NCBI GenBank assembly: GCA_964036195.1 | Contig: OZ038452.1 | Location: forward strand, 15,494,704-15,558,703 | DNA from: Sphaerolaimus hirsutus | Lineage: Eukaryota; Nematoda; Chromadorea; Monhysterida; Sphaerolaimidae | DNA length: 64,000 nt | Direction: 5' to 3' | Shown: one piece after another, positions 18,297 through 29,000 of the stretch | Position numbering within the stretch: position 1 is the stretch's first letter | Layout of the letters: each line of letters starts with the position of its first letter | The notes under the pieces: generated by a model | What the model saw: only the letters and a program-made list of their open reading frames with translations | Databases searched by the model: none | What the model was told of the DNA's origin: nothing | Translations under genes and position numbers: made by a program

Positions 18297-20139
18297 TTTT
18301 GGGTATCGCCCGGCTCCCCGCGGCCAAATAACTCGCCAACATGGACGTCAACACGCACGGCACAATTTCACGTAAGCGCTGCAAAATGCGGACTGCCACG
18401 TCAGAAAATCTCCAGACATCCCTTAACTCCTGTAACCACCTGCACCACTGAGGGCCAGTCGCAGGCATCCCACCGGCCTGGGGCCAAGCCCATGTCGTCA
18501 GTGACCTGTCTGTCAACAGTCGGTACAGGACTCTCCCCAGGTAAGTTACGACCAAATCCTCCAGCCAATTCAGGCGAGGATCCGAAGGCGCCGATTTCTG
18601 GTTACGTTCACAAAAGGCGTTTGACAACCGGCGTAACTGTTTTGGCGGGTATCTGTGAGAGAGTCTGTGCCCGACTACGTCCAGTTGGTGTGTCGGCATG
18701 AACCCGGTACCCCCATCATCGCTAATCGAACGGAAGTGGTCGACCGCCTCAATGGGGCGGGACGTCGGGGATCGAATGGGGTTCCAGCATGCGAAGATGA
18801 ACAGGTCCAAAATTGTTTGCGCGCGATACCCTTGGATCTCCAAGATAGCCTGGAGGTCCCTGGGGGTGGAGCTCAAAGCGTTTGCAAACCAAGCGTCGTT
18901 CACCGGGACCTCCACGGTATCAATTGGGGTGTGCTTCGAGCCAATAGGGCACTTGAGTGTCTGTCCGGAAAATAGTTGCCAGGCGGCGGCAACGAGCACT
19001 TCGACTGAAATGTCGGTACAGTCATCCTTATACTCCGCGCGAAATTCATCGGTGGTCACCAGCAATTTTTCCAGCACTGGAATACAGCTCAACCATTGTG
19101 TGGTGGTTGTGGTGACTCCGGTGGTGTTACAAGGAGGAGGCGGTGTACCGGACATTCCAATCAAGGTTGCCTGCTCCGCCTCGGATGCGTACAACCGAAC
19201 AGACTGGGGGTCATTCCACGCAAACAATAGTTTCCCAGCCAAGGGGGTCCAGTCATTCGTGGTGGAGCGCAACAAGGCGATCGGAACGTGAACCACGACG
19301 CGGTTCGGAAAACACAATGAAACCAAAAACGGGTTCTTATCGTGGCTGTCACGGGGCTTCTTATAGCCGAGCGAAATTGAAATCGTGCTGGGCTGGTCCT
19401 GTCCCATGGTGGGCAAGTAATCGCCCAGGTTCTCCAGTTGCCTGGCATTCTGAATGAAGACTTGCACGATGGGATTGCCAGGATGACACGCCCAAATCTG
19501 TTTGAATTTCCGCACAAACGCGGGGCGCGTATGCATCCAACCATCAAAAGGGTCCTCCGATGTGTAATCCAAGAGGCTTCGGAATCCGAACCGCTGTCTG
19601 CCCGGTTCATTTACGGGGTACAGAAACATTTCCGGTATGAAGGTCGCGACTGCCGCCACAACCTCTCTTTTGGCACTTCTGATGGTTGATGCATGGTTCC
19701 GCACGGCGGACAACATCTGCTCGGCTAATTGACGCCCCGTCACGTTCACGTCAACTAAACGCCAGTCATCATTACGCCGCGGTGTCACAAACAATTTCGG
19801 AGGCAAACCCCTAGCCGCATTAAAGGTCAGCACCTCACAGAGCCGGTTTGGCGCGTCGCTAAGAGTGGGCAGTTTGCAGGTTCGGAGAAACGCATTTGCG
19901 TCTTTGAGCAGGGCCTGGTCGAGCAACCGATAGTTGCCACTATTTAGGGTCTCCTCGAAAGCCGTCGGTGAAAAGTTGGCGATATGATTCCCCAACTCGA
20001 ACACCGTCGGCGACACGTTTACCGAATCGGGGCTATCCAACTCGCCCAAGCTGCGGCGAATTACGCCGTCCCTGTGAGGTACATCCCACAACACACCGTC
20101 ATCATCATATACAGAAGTAGAAGTGTGCGCTTGTGCCAT
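18232..20139 (-). CDS. Cargo protein of unknown function, 635 aa
   Basis: Starts MAQAHTSTSVYDDDGVLWDV and ends LVLFDAD. No domain is recognised. It has a short Pro/Thr low-complexity linker (PPPPCNTTGVTTTTT) near residue 335 and otherwise reads as a soluble globular protein without signal peptide or clear membrane segment. It precedes the NADAR protein on the same strand, and its last 65 nt overlap the longest form of that ORF. The two are probably expressed from one transcript. G/C-rich codon use resembles the 1656-aa ORF rather than gag-pol. A structural or capsid-like role cannot be excluded. Confidence 0.7.
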   Translation of the reverse strand: MAQAHTSTSVYDDDGVLWDVPHRDGVIRRSLGELDSPDSVNVSPTVFELGNHIANFSPTAFEETLNSGNYRLLDQALLKDANAFLRTCKLPTLSDAPNRLCEVLTFNAARGLPPKLFVTPRRNDDWRLVDVNVTGRQLAEQMLSAVRNHASTIRSAKREVVAAVATFIPEMFLYPVNEPGRQRFGFRSLLDYTSEDPFDGWMHTRPAFVRKFKQIWACHPGNPIVQVFIQNARQLENLGDYLPTMGQDQPSTISISLGYKKPRDSHDKNPFLVSLCFPNRVVVHVPIALLRSTTNDWTPLAGKLLFAWNDPQSVRLYASEAEQATLIGMSGTPPPPCNTTGVTTTTTQWLSCIPVLEKLLVTTDEFRAEYKDDCTDISVEVLVAAAWQLFSGQTLKCPIGSKHTPIDTVEVPVNDAWFANALSSTPRDLQAILEIQGYRAQTILDLFIFACWNPIRSPTSRPIEAVDHFRSISDDGGTGFMPTHQLDVVGHRLSHRYPPKQLRRLSNAFCERNQKSAPSDPRLNWLEDLVVTYLGRVLYRLLTDRSLTTWAWPQAGGMPATGPQWCRWLQELRDVWRFSDVAVRILQRLREIVPCVLTSMLASYLAAGSRAIPKIVDCAPPANLPVCQLVLFDAD

Positions 20140-21945
20140 TATAACGCGCCCTCAACCCAAAACGAGTTTTCTACCGGGATCAAAAAAATTCCAACGAAAA
20201 GGGTTACGACATTAAAAATTCACGCGAAAAACAAGGAATATACAGAAAAATTAAGTTTCAAACGTAACAAATATAATCACACAACAACTTCCAGGGGGAC
20301 ACAACCAGTGGTCCCAACTCAACCGAGGCACGGCAGAAACGGGCCGCGTGTCAATCGCGAGCGTGTGCACGTTGCACGATCGTGAAACACTGCGGTGTTC
20401 AAAGCTGATGGTTCACACTGTTTCCACTAACTGGCTACATCGCAACTAAATTATTGCACAACAAAAAGTGAGTAAGTCACCTTAGCAACAGAACTGGAGG
20501 GCAGCGAAATGAAGGGCGCCCAGCGAGCCACTGCCGACACAATCTGTGATCAAGGCTAACATCAGTACACCTCACAACATGACAGATCTTCACAAGGGTA
20601 ATTGTGTCCACTCACCAAAAAGGCAAAAGACAGCGACTAGTACGCCCAAATGGCCACGAAGTACGATAAAGCGGGGGGAAGCTGGTAGCGGGCGAAGTCG
20701 CCCTCCGAGAAATATAATTACGGGCCGGGTGCGGGGGCGGGAAAGTTTAATACCCAAGTCTGTATTGAGAGGGTTTTTTTTGTCAGAATTTGTATGCAAT
20801 AAAAAAGGTGGAAAAAATAGCAGGAAGGCAGCGCTTATCTCACTAAGTGCAGCGGGCCAGAGCGAACTACCGCGCTTGGGAAGGTTGTAAATTTAGTAAG
20901 AATTTAGGTGTCAGGTTGTCTAACGAGTCCGCGGTGGAGACCTATGGGGCGCGGTCTAAGGCGAACAAAACATAGTGTGGCTCAATCAAGACGGAGATGA
21001 TCTTTTCTCCATAATGTGGGTGCATATCTTTTACCCAAAGCATCAGAGCCAAAACTAACACAACGGCGCAAAGTGGCTGATGAACCCAATCCCAGGGACG
21101 TAGGCTTGGGACTTTAGGGTCACCAGCAACTTATGACGCACGCCCCACATGGCACGTCTTCATACTGTTAAGAGACAAGGTTATAATAACGTGCGAGTTG
21201 GACAATGGTTAAAAGGACACATGGATCACAAGAATAAATAGGGTGGTGTTAGTGCACTACCAGCTGAGCGCTCTCAGACAATGGACGGACAGTGGTGAAT
21301 AATAGCCGTAAGTACGGGCAATCAACATGCATGGAGAGTCTCACTCAGACGGTCACTTCTCAAATTGCCGATGACAACGCCTGTCCTCGATGGGCGAGAG
21401 ACATGAGCGAGCACTTGTCTCTCGCGCATTGAGGACACCGCAGCACCCAAGCGACCTCACAAAAACATGCTCTCACTTTTTGCATCACTACCGTGTTCCC
21501 AACAACTTAAGTATACCACTCACGCAGTCTAAATGTGAAAGCAACAATCTTTTTAGCTGGGCCTCACGATCTTTTGAGGAGGTGCAACTTTTCTTTTACT
21601 CACCCGTAATGGTCTACAAGGTGTCCTATATCACACAACAGGATAACCACATGAACGAGGTGGACTATGTAAAGATGCAGTAGCAAGACGTTTCCCGGTG
21701 CCTGTGGTCGACACCTAGGACACGTTACTTCCAACCTGACTATTAAAATTTATAGAGACATGTCCATACAGGGGTGTTATCAACATGCTCGATGGTTGGG
21801 TTATGATGCCAATGGTATCATAAAATCCAGGAGAAGATATTTTGAAAGAAATTAAAGCGAAATACTTAGAAGGAATTACCAAGAAGGAAAAATTACTACA
21901 TATTACAGAAGAAGAAAATTACAAAATTACATGAAAAAAATTACA
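20140..21945 (-). other. Non-coding spacer between gag-pol end and cargo ORFs
   Basis: About 1.8 kb with no convincing ORF. It holds one hairpin-core copy at 21073-21130. No matching LTR body was seen left of the U3-like remnant at 21946. It may contain the 5' leader or promoter of the cargo transcript, but no clear box was identified. Confidence 0.5.
21073..21130. repeat. Hairpin-core copy, spacer
   Basis: Core 21090-21116 (TCCCAGGGACGTAGGCTTGG). The outer stem GTGGCTGATGAACCC pairs with GGGTCACCAGCAAC. It is the only copy between the cargo ORFs and gag-pol. Confidence 0.7.
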
Positions 21946-21984
21946 TACTATACCGGACCTTTGGCATCACACTCCTCCCCCCTT
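21946..21984 (-). promoter_or_regulatory. Internal polypurine tract plus U3-start remnant
   Basis: The minus strand reads AAGGGGGGAGGAG followed by TGTGATGCC and a GGTCCGGTATAGTATGTAAT block. This matches the terminal polypurine tract and the start of the 3' LTR (9494-9566), except for a roughly 23-bp palindromic GAGCGCTGGCCCAGCGC insert there. It lies just past the gag-pol end, about 10.4 kb from the primer site. It is either a central polypurine tract or the scar of the original 3' LTR. Confidence 0.65.
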
Positions 21985-22093
21985 GCGTGGTCTAACCACA
22001 GGTTGCTTGGAAACGAAACTTAAAGAAAAGAGAAACTTAAACTACGGTCTCACACATATTGCTTATTACTCAAAATATAACTTCCAGGGTGGC

Positions 22094-23005
22094 TCACTTT
22101 GAATTAGAACGCACACATTTACCACTTCTGAGTACCATGCCATCACCTGACAGTGGCTTGCCACCAGGCGTCACACCAGTGTCAGTTTCCTCACCAGAAA
22201 CATCATGTGTCGGCAGTTCACTGTCCAACGGAACCTCACGCACCTTGCGCAGAGCGCGACCGGTCCAAATCGCACCGGAAGCTACAGAGTCCTTCACCGG
22301 AAGTAGTTTATCCAGGTTAACACGGATTGCTGCCGCATCGCATTGGTCGATGCGTTTAATTTTGGCTGTCTTCCCTTTAAGCTCCAAAATGCGATAAGGA
22401 CCGATGTACGGACGGGCAAGTTTATACGCAGGGCCAGTCACGACACCTTCTGCTAAGTACCACACACGCTGCCCTAAGTCAGGGGCTTACATTTCTTATC
22501 ATACTGAGCTTTTTGTTGTGCTTGCGCCAAATCGATCAACTCTTTGGCAATTTTCCAAGCCACGCGTATACTGGACAATCCGTTCATGGTACTTTGGATG
22601 TTCATTATACACAAGTTGCGACGTTTCCAAAAACGACGTGTCGCCGGGAAGCGGCATGTCGCGACCTGTTGCCAAAAAGTGCGGAGATTCGCCAGTACTT
22701 GCATGAGGTATGGCTCTATACCAGTACAAGGCAGGGGCAAGCCACTCATCCCAGTCAGTGGGGCGCAGAGTGCACATTTTCGCCGACATGTCTAACAAAG
22801 TGCGGTTGAAACGCTCTACTAATGCATTCGCTTGTGGGCGGTACACGGTGGTCTTACGATGGTCTGTTCCCCAAAATTGAGTCAACCCATGTAAAATTGC
22901 GTTGCAAAATTCCGATCCATTATCAGTGACGAGTATGCGTGGGACACCATGATCTGAAACAAATTGCATAAAATGGTATGCCACTGTTTCCGCGTCTTTT
23001 AATCG
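22094..23005 (-). pseudogene. Integrase C-terminal half and GPY/F module, frameshifted
   Basis: The gag-pol frame shifts at about 22997-23007. A second frame then carries the integrase Asp and Glu (VTDNGSEF at about 22915-22935, NALVERFNRTL at about 22800-22828) to about 22570. A third frame carries the tail WKIAKELIDLAQAQQKAQ to about 22485. A last frame holds ARPYIGPYRILEL (22381-22412), the GPY/F module typical of many Ty3/Gypsy integrases, and stops at 22094. These are three single-base shifts within 520 bp. Either this copy is dead or the assembly is locally wrong. Confidence 0.85.
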
Positions 23006-26000
23006 ACAATGCGTACGCACAAGGGTATTTTGTAAATGCATCTTGCAAGACCAATACGTACTGAAAACCATTTTGCGACATTGGCATTTTTAGAACATCC
23101 ATATGAATACGGAAAAATGGCTCTGCCACCACTGAAATAGGGGTGAGCGGGTTGAGACGTTTACGACCCTGTCCTGTCCTAGTAGCGCACTCCAGGCATT
23201 TATCCACAGCACGATGAGCATCCATGGTCAGTGTGAACCACCAAAAGTAAATCCTTAGCCACATAGACAACTTGAGACCAGCTGGGTGCCCCCAGGAATG
23301 AAATCTTTCACAAAGCTCTGAAGTAATTTCTATTGGAACCACCAGACACGCACGACGACTAGCATTTCCCATAAACCACAATACATCATGCGCCACACAA
23401 AACCCAGTATAGTTGCGATCTAACCAAGTATTGAAGCGCGCGTGTTTTGTGTATTGCCTAGTGGTCAAAAACAGCTTAATGGACTGAGTATCGGGGTCGG
23501 CTTCCTGACCTTTTATAATCCACTGCCAAAACTTTTGGGTTTCCTCAGCGACAGATTCTAGCGTAAAACCCACGATACCGTCTATCGCGAGACCTGCATC
23601 GCGGATTACGTCGACATCCTTACCGGTCATGTTAAATCTTTCAACGGGGGTGGACTTAGCTTCGAAAATTGAGGGGTTGTTCGATTTTGGTGTTCTATCC
23701 TGACTAGCTGGTTGAGGTATATTGTCCAATACTTGGATGTGACCTACACCGAGCGGGGGGTGCCATTCGTAGTGAATTTCGTCAGAAATTTTTGTAATCT
23801 CAACAGCAGAGTACTCAGACAAGTCGGGTTCGGGTTGATTCAACGGGTGCGCTTGCCACTTATCAGTAAAGGTGGTCAGGGGGCAGATACCAGCGGGTAC
23901 CTCTTCGGGGTCGAATTTACCTTGTAAATGATCCTCAGTCCACTTATGGAAATTAACCGACTCGGCAATACGCGACAACGCATCCGCCACACTATTCTCA
24001 CTACCGCGTTTAAAAATGATCTCAGGTTGGTAAGCCATCAAAAACACATACCACTTGTCTAAGCGAGGGTTCTCAGAACGGTTTTCCAGTGCCCATGTAA
24101 GCGTGCGGTGATCCGTTACAATAATAACTTCTTGTTGTGTCAAATAATGTTTCCAGTATTTCAAGGACCAGACAATAGCTAAACACTCCAGTTCCGTGGT
24201 ATTGTAACGTTTCTCAGCACCTTTTAACGCGCAACTAGCATAAGCGACCACGCGATGGCGGCCCGCATCATCCATCTGACTCAAAACCGCGCCTAAACCA
24301 CTGCGAGAGGCATCCGTGTGCAAAATAAATGGGCGACCCTCTTTAGGGTAGGCTAAAATTGGGCCTTCTACTAAACGTTTCTTAAGTTCTTCAAAGGCAG
24401 CCTGACATTCGTCATCCCAGGTAGTCTTAGCACCCTGAATTTTTAAATGCAACGGTCGTGTAATAAAGGAGAAACCCTCAACCCAGCGACGGTAAAAAGA
24501 ACACATGCCCAGGAATTGACGGATTTCCTTAGTGGTTACTGGGACTGGGTAATTTTGGATAGTGGTGATTTTTGACTGTTGCATCTCAATGCCTTCCCTT
24601 GTTAGGACACAACCCAGAAAGTTAACGCGTTCTTTAAAGAATTCACATTTCTTAATACCAACTTTGAGGGTGTATCGGTCGAAACGAGCAAAGACATCAT
24701 CCAAAAGTAAGTACATACGTTCCTCGGTTTCGGCACAAATCAGAACATCATCCAGGTAAAAATGCACACGGTCTGGGTCTAAACCCGCAAGTACGTTGGC
24801 GATGAGCCGACTAAATGAGGCTGGCGCGTTGACTAGGCCAAACGGCATGAATTTATACTGAAACAGACCAACATGGCTAGTAAATGCAGTTTTTGGAATA
24901 TCCCGAGGGTCAATGCGCATCTGCAGATACCCAGACGCTAAATCAAGCGATGAAAAATACTGGGGGTGCACAAGGCCAGCCATGTCAATCAGATCAGCAC
25001 AATTTGGCAATGCAAAACAATCACGCTTGGTCACTAAGTTCACACGACGGTAATCGACGCATAATCGCAGCGCGCCATTTTTCTTATGCACCGGGACAAT
25101 TGGGGAAGCCCAGGGAGACACTGACGGTTCGATTATTCCTAATTTCAACCACAGCTGCACTTGACGTTCAACTTCCTTACGTAACCCGATAGCTAATCTA
25201 CGGACTTTCTGTTGAATCGGGGGAGAATTTCCAGTTTCGATAGGGTGGTAGATTATATCGCCTGTATCCCCCATATCAAAGTCGGACAGTGAAAAGATGT
25301 GGTGGCGTTCTAATAGCCAGTCACGCAACACCTGTTGCTTTTCCAAGGGGAGATGGCTAAGTACTCCTTCGTCCAGAATTTTCCCAAGTTGGTGCAATCG
25401 AGTCTCAGAGGGTGATTGGGCGGTAATTACAGGATCCTCAGGGGGTTCTACCTGTGTGGAAGCCAAGTTGGCTTCACAGAGAGCCTTAGACAAAGGTATC
25501 TGTACTGTTTGCCACCATACGTCAGCGAATTCAACTGCCAATTCATTCATGTGAAAGTCATTAGTTGATTCAACCACTACCTCTTCGGCCCAGCCAAGAG
25601 ACTGGCAGGCAAATAACACCATCTCCTTGTCCGAGTGATTTGCAAACGGAACGAAGAGTTCATTTCCGTTCTCTAGTGGTAACAAGGTGTTTTCGAAGTT
25701 TTCGAAAAAGTGTGCATGTGGGCTAAAAAGAACCGTGGTGAGTATCTCCTGGGGAGCACCTGCCAACTCAGCGGGCACATAAGACACGGAGCGCGGTGGG
25801 CATACCCAGTTTTCTGTTGCAACAACCCCAACAGCACCGGTGCCCTTACTTGGAGAGAAATAGGGAACGGGTGACGAGGAACAAAGCCTATTTACATCTG
25901 TTTTTGGGGCCAAATACAGTTCTAAGAGTGATCCTACAGTGTAAATGTTGCTAGATTGAACTCGTTCAATTGCTTCTGGAATATTTTCACCTGTTTTTGC

Positions 26001-29000
26001 AATGGCGCCTGTACGTAACCCGGTGTCTACGTAGGGAATTTCCCCTTCATAGAGCAAGCAAGGTTCATCGCCCGGGATGAGGTACCGTTTATTGCTGTGC
26101 ATAACTGGTCGTGTCATACAAGCGCCAGGGCAAATAGGTAGGAACCAAAATTTAGCATAATCGCCAATACCTATAATGCACTGAGTGCCTTCGAAGGAAA
26201 TCGCAAAGTTTATGCGTCGTGTCTCCGTACCGATCGAGACTGTCAATTGGATCGAGTAAAGTAACGTATGTTTATGTCCTGTATAGCCTTTACAAACAAG
26301 GGGTTTTTCCAATTGAAAGATTCGACGGTCTAAACATTTCCCTGAAAGACTCTCAATTTGCTCTAATAAGGACACGGGAATGGCGCTTAATTCCGCGCCA
26401 GTATCGGCTAACACTAGGTAGGGTCCTACACCTTGAATTACAGCACGGTGATAAATACTAGGTGTAATTAAATCACGCACAGTGTGCTTTGGGCGCGTCA
26501 TCTTACCACTTTGCAAGCGAGCACCCAATGGTTCGGTTACTACAACTTGTGCGGCATTACATTGGTATTCCACGCGTTTGACACCTAAATCCGGGGAGAG
26601 TTGCTCCCAATAATATTTTTTACAGTCACGACAGGTCTCTCGGCCAGCATCAGAAGTGCTGAGGTCTAGAGCAGCAACTACAGACGTGTGTGTCGCGGGG
26701 TTAATAGGGCAAAACATATTAATAGAGGGTGTCCAGGTAGAGGTTTGTGTTGGTACTTGCACAGTTCTTGGACTACCCAACACTACATGCTCCAGGTCAT
26801 CAGTGCCCGCGGTATCACGAATCCCAGGGACGTAGGCTTGGGACTTTTGCGTGGTTACCGCGAGGGCTGAGGTCTGGTCAGGTTCGCAAGATTGAATGCG
26901 AATTTCCGGAATACTTGGGTGTGGGATCGAGTCACAAACATGATCAACCTGGGGGACACCAGTCAAGGTTTTACAAAAACTTGCAGTGGGCCTCTTGCCA
27001 GCTACTGAGTCACTGAGCGCGCATGCCGTCCCAGGGACGTTGGCTTGGCACTTTGGCACGGCGCCCTTTGGCTCAGTAGTAGACGTGTCCACCCACTGCG
27101 TAACACAAACGTCAAAATAACTTATCGGAGTTGGGTCAGAATGGTTATAAAGTTCTGGACAGGAACCCAGAAAGTTCACATGCACGTCATTCTCTTCTTC
27201 GGCTAGCGCGTCCGTTTCTAGTGGTGCCATATCCGAATAATCATATTGGTACTGATGCATAGTTTCCGAAGGGTATTCATTGTAATAACCTTGCAAGTCA
27301 TTAGGGTCTGCTACTCCCTCAACTAAGTCATTTTGCAAATCAGTGTAACCAATTTGATCGTCGGGTATGATATCATACTGTGCGTACAGCTCATTGACAT
27401 TCTGCACAGGCATGTTTTCGGGGCACTCACGCGAGAAATGGCCAGGCTTATTACACTTAAAGCACTTAAGTGGCTCACGCGGCGTTTGGGCTGGTGCAGG
27501 GCCAGATGAGGTAGGACCGGTTGCACGACAACCACACTCCTCGGTGGTATGGCCAGCCATTTTACATTTATCACAAAAATAGCTCTTGTAAGCATTGGGA
27601 GGCTGTCGACCGGGCTTGTCAATAGCTACTACAGGTGGCCCTACATCAACTGTTGGACGCGGAGCAAAACGCGGACCTTGTACGGCAGGTGGTAGACGCA
27701 TAGGCGGAATATCTCGTTGCGGTCTAATTGGCATGCGCTGTGCATTGAACGGAGGTTGAGCACTAGGCTGCGCTTGTGGCGCGGAAAAGGCAAATCGCGG
27801 GTTTTGGCGCATATCCATCGGTGGTCGAAACATTGGCCGTTGGCCAGCCAACATACCGCCACCCAACTGCTGACGGTTGTCACCCATGCGTGCACTAGAC
27901 ATTTGCTGCCGCAGTTGCGAGAGTTCATCGCGCATGCGCTTAAACTCAGTGTCCTTAGCTGAGCGGTCTTGCTCAAGCTTACGGTTTTCCAGAGACTGTT
28001 GAGCGACTTTAGCATGCTGGATCAGCTTGTCGAAAGACTCGAGTGAAGCAGAGTTTAACTCAACTAATTGACGCAACTCGGAATTATGCTGACCCAAAGC
28101 ATGCAAAAATCCCTCAATCATGCGCAATTCACGCTCGCCGTGATTCACATCTTTCAACTGCGCAGATTCGGTCATCAAACGGCGTCGCACAGTATCAATT
28201 GTATCATTCGGTTTCCAATTCATAAGTGTAATCGCTCGGCATGTAGCTAGCACATGTTTTGCCTGACCAAAGTGAGCTTTAAGAGCTGATTCCAGTTTCG
28301 TAAAAGAGGTCTGGACTTCCTGTGGTTGACCATAACACAGCGTGGCTGCATCATGTTCCAACACAGCGGCCAGAGTCAAAGCCATTTCTTCGTCAGAGGC
28401 TATTTTGCAGATTCTACATTTCGCGGTAAACTGTGCTAGCCACTGGCCGACATCAACAGACGCTTTACCCGAGAACATGGGACAACCAAGCATTTTAAGC
28501 TTCTTAATACGCTTAGCCAAATCCTCGTCCGAGCTAGTTGCGGTACTAGGCGGGTCATTTGATACATTCGGTTGTGAAACTTGAGGCTGGGCTCGTGATT
28601 GAGCACGTCTTTGGTCTAATAGGGCTCGCATGTTAGCGTTCATAGCCTCCATCTGGTCACACATATTAGCATATTTTTGGTCCATTTCTGACTTAAGTTG
28701 ATCTAAAGCCGAAGTGGGGGCCACAGAGGAACTGAGATGTGCTGGTGGAACTGAGAGTCTACCGGTGTGCTGGTGTCCCGTATGATATAATCTCTGGGGC
28801 GCCTGCACAGCGGCGGGTGCAGGGGCTCCACCAGCCGAGTCAGGCTGCTGGTAACCCTGGTGCGACAACAGAAAGTCATATTGGTTGTCCCACGTTCCTA
28901 CGTCATCCGGCTGTATCATATCTACGTTAGCATCGCAGCTGACACTATTCGTTACCCGAACAATCTGTGAGTGCGCGTTTTGAGCGGTAGGCAGTTGTAA

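Noticed and set aside
13326-20139. Env-like or capsid gene for the cargo ORFs
   Set aside because: No signal peptide, transmembrane anchor or furin-like site was visible in either protein, and the only recognisable domain is NADAR.
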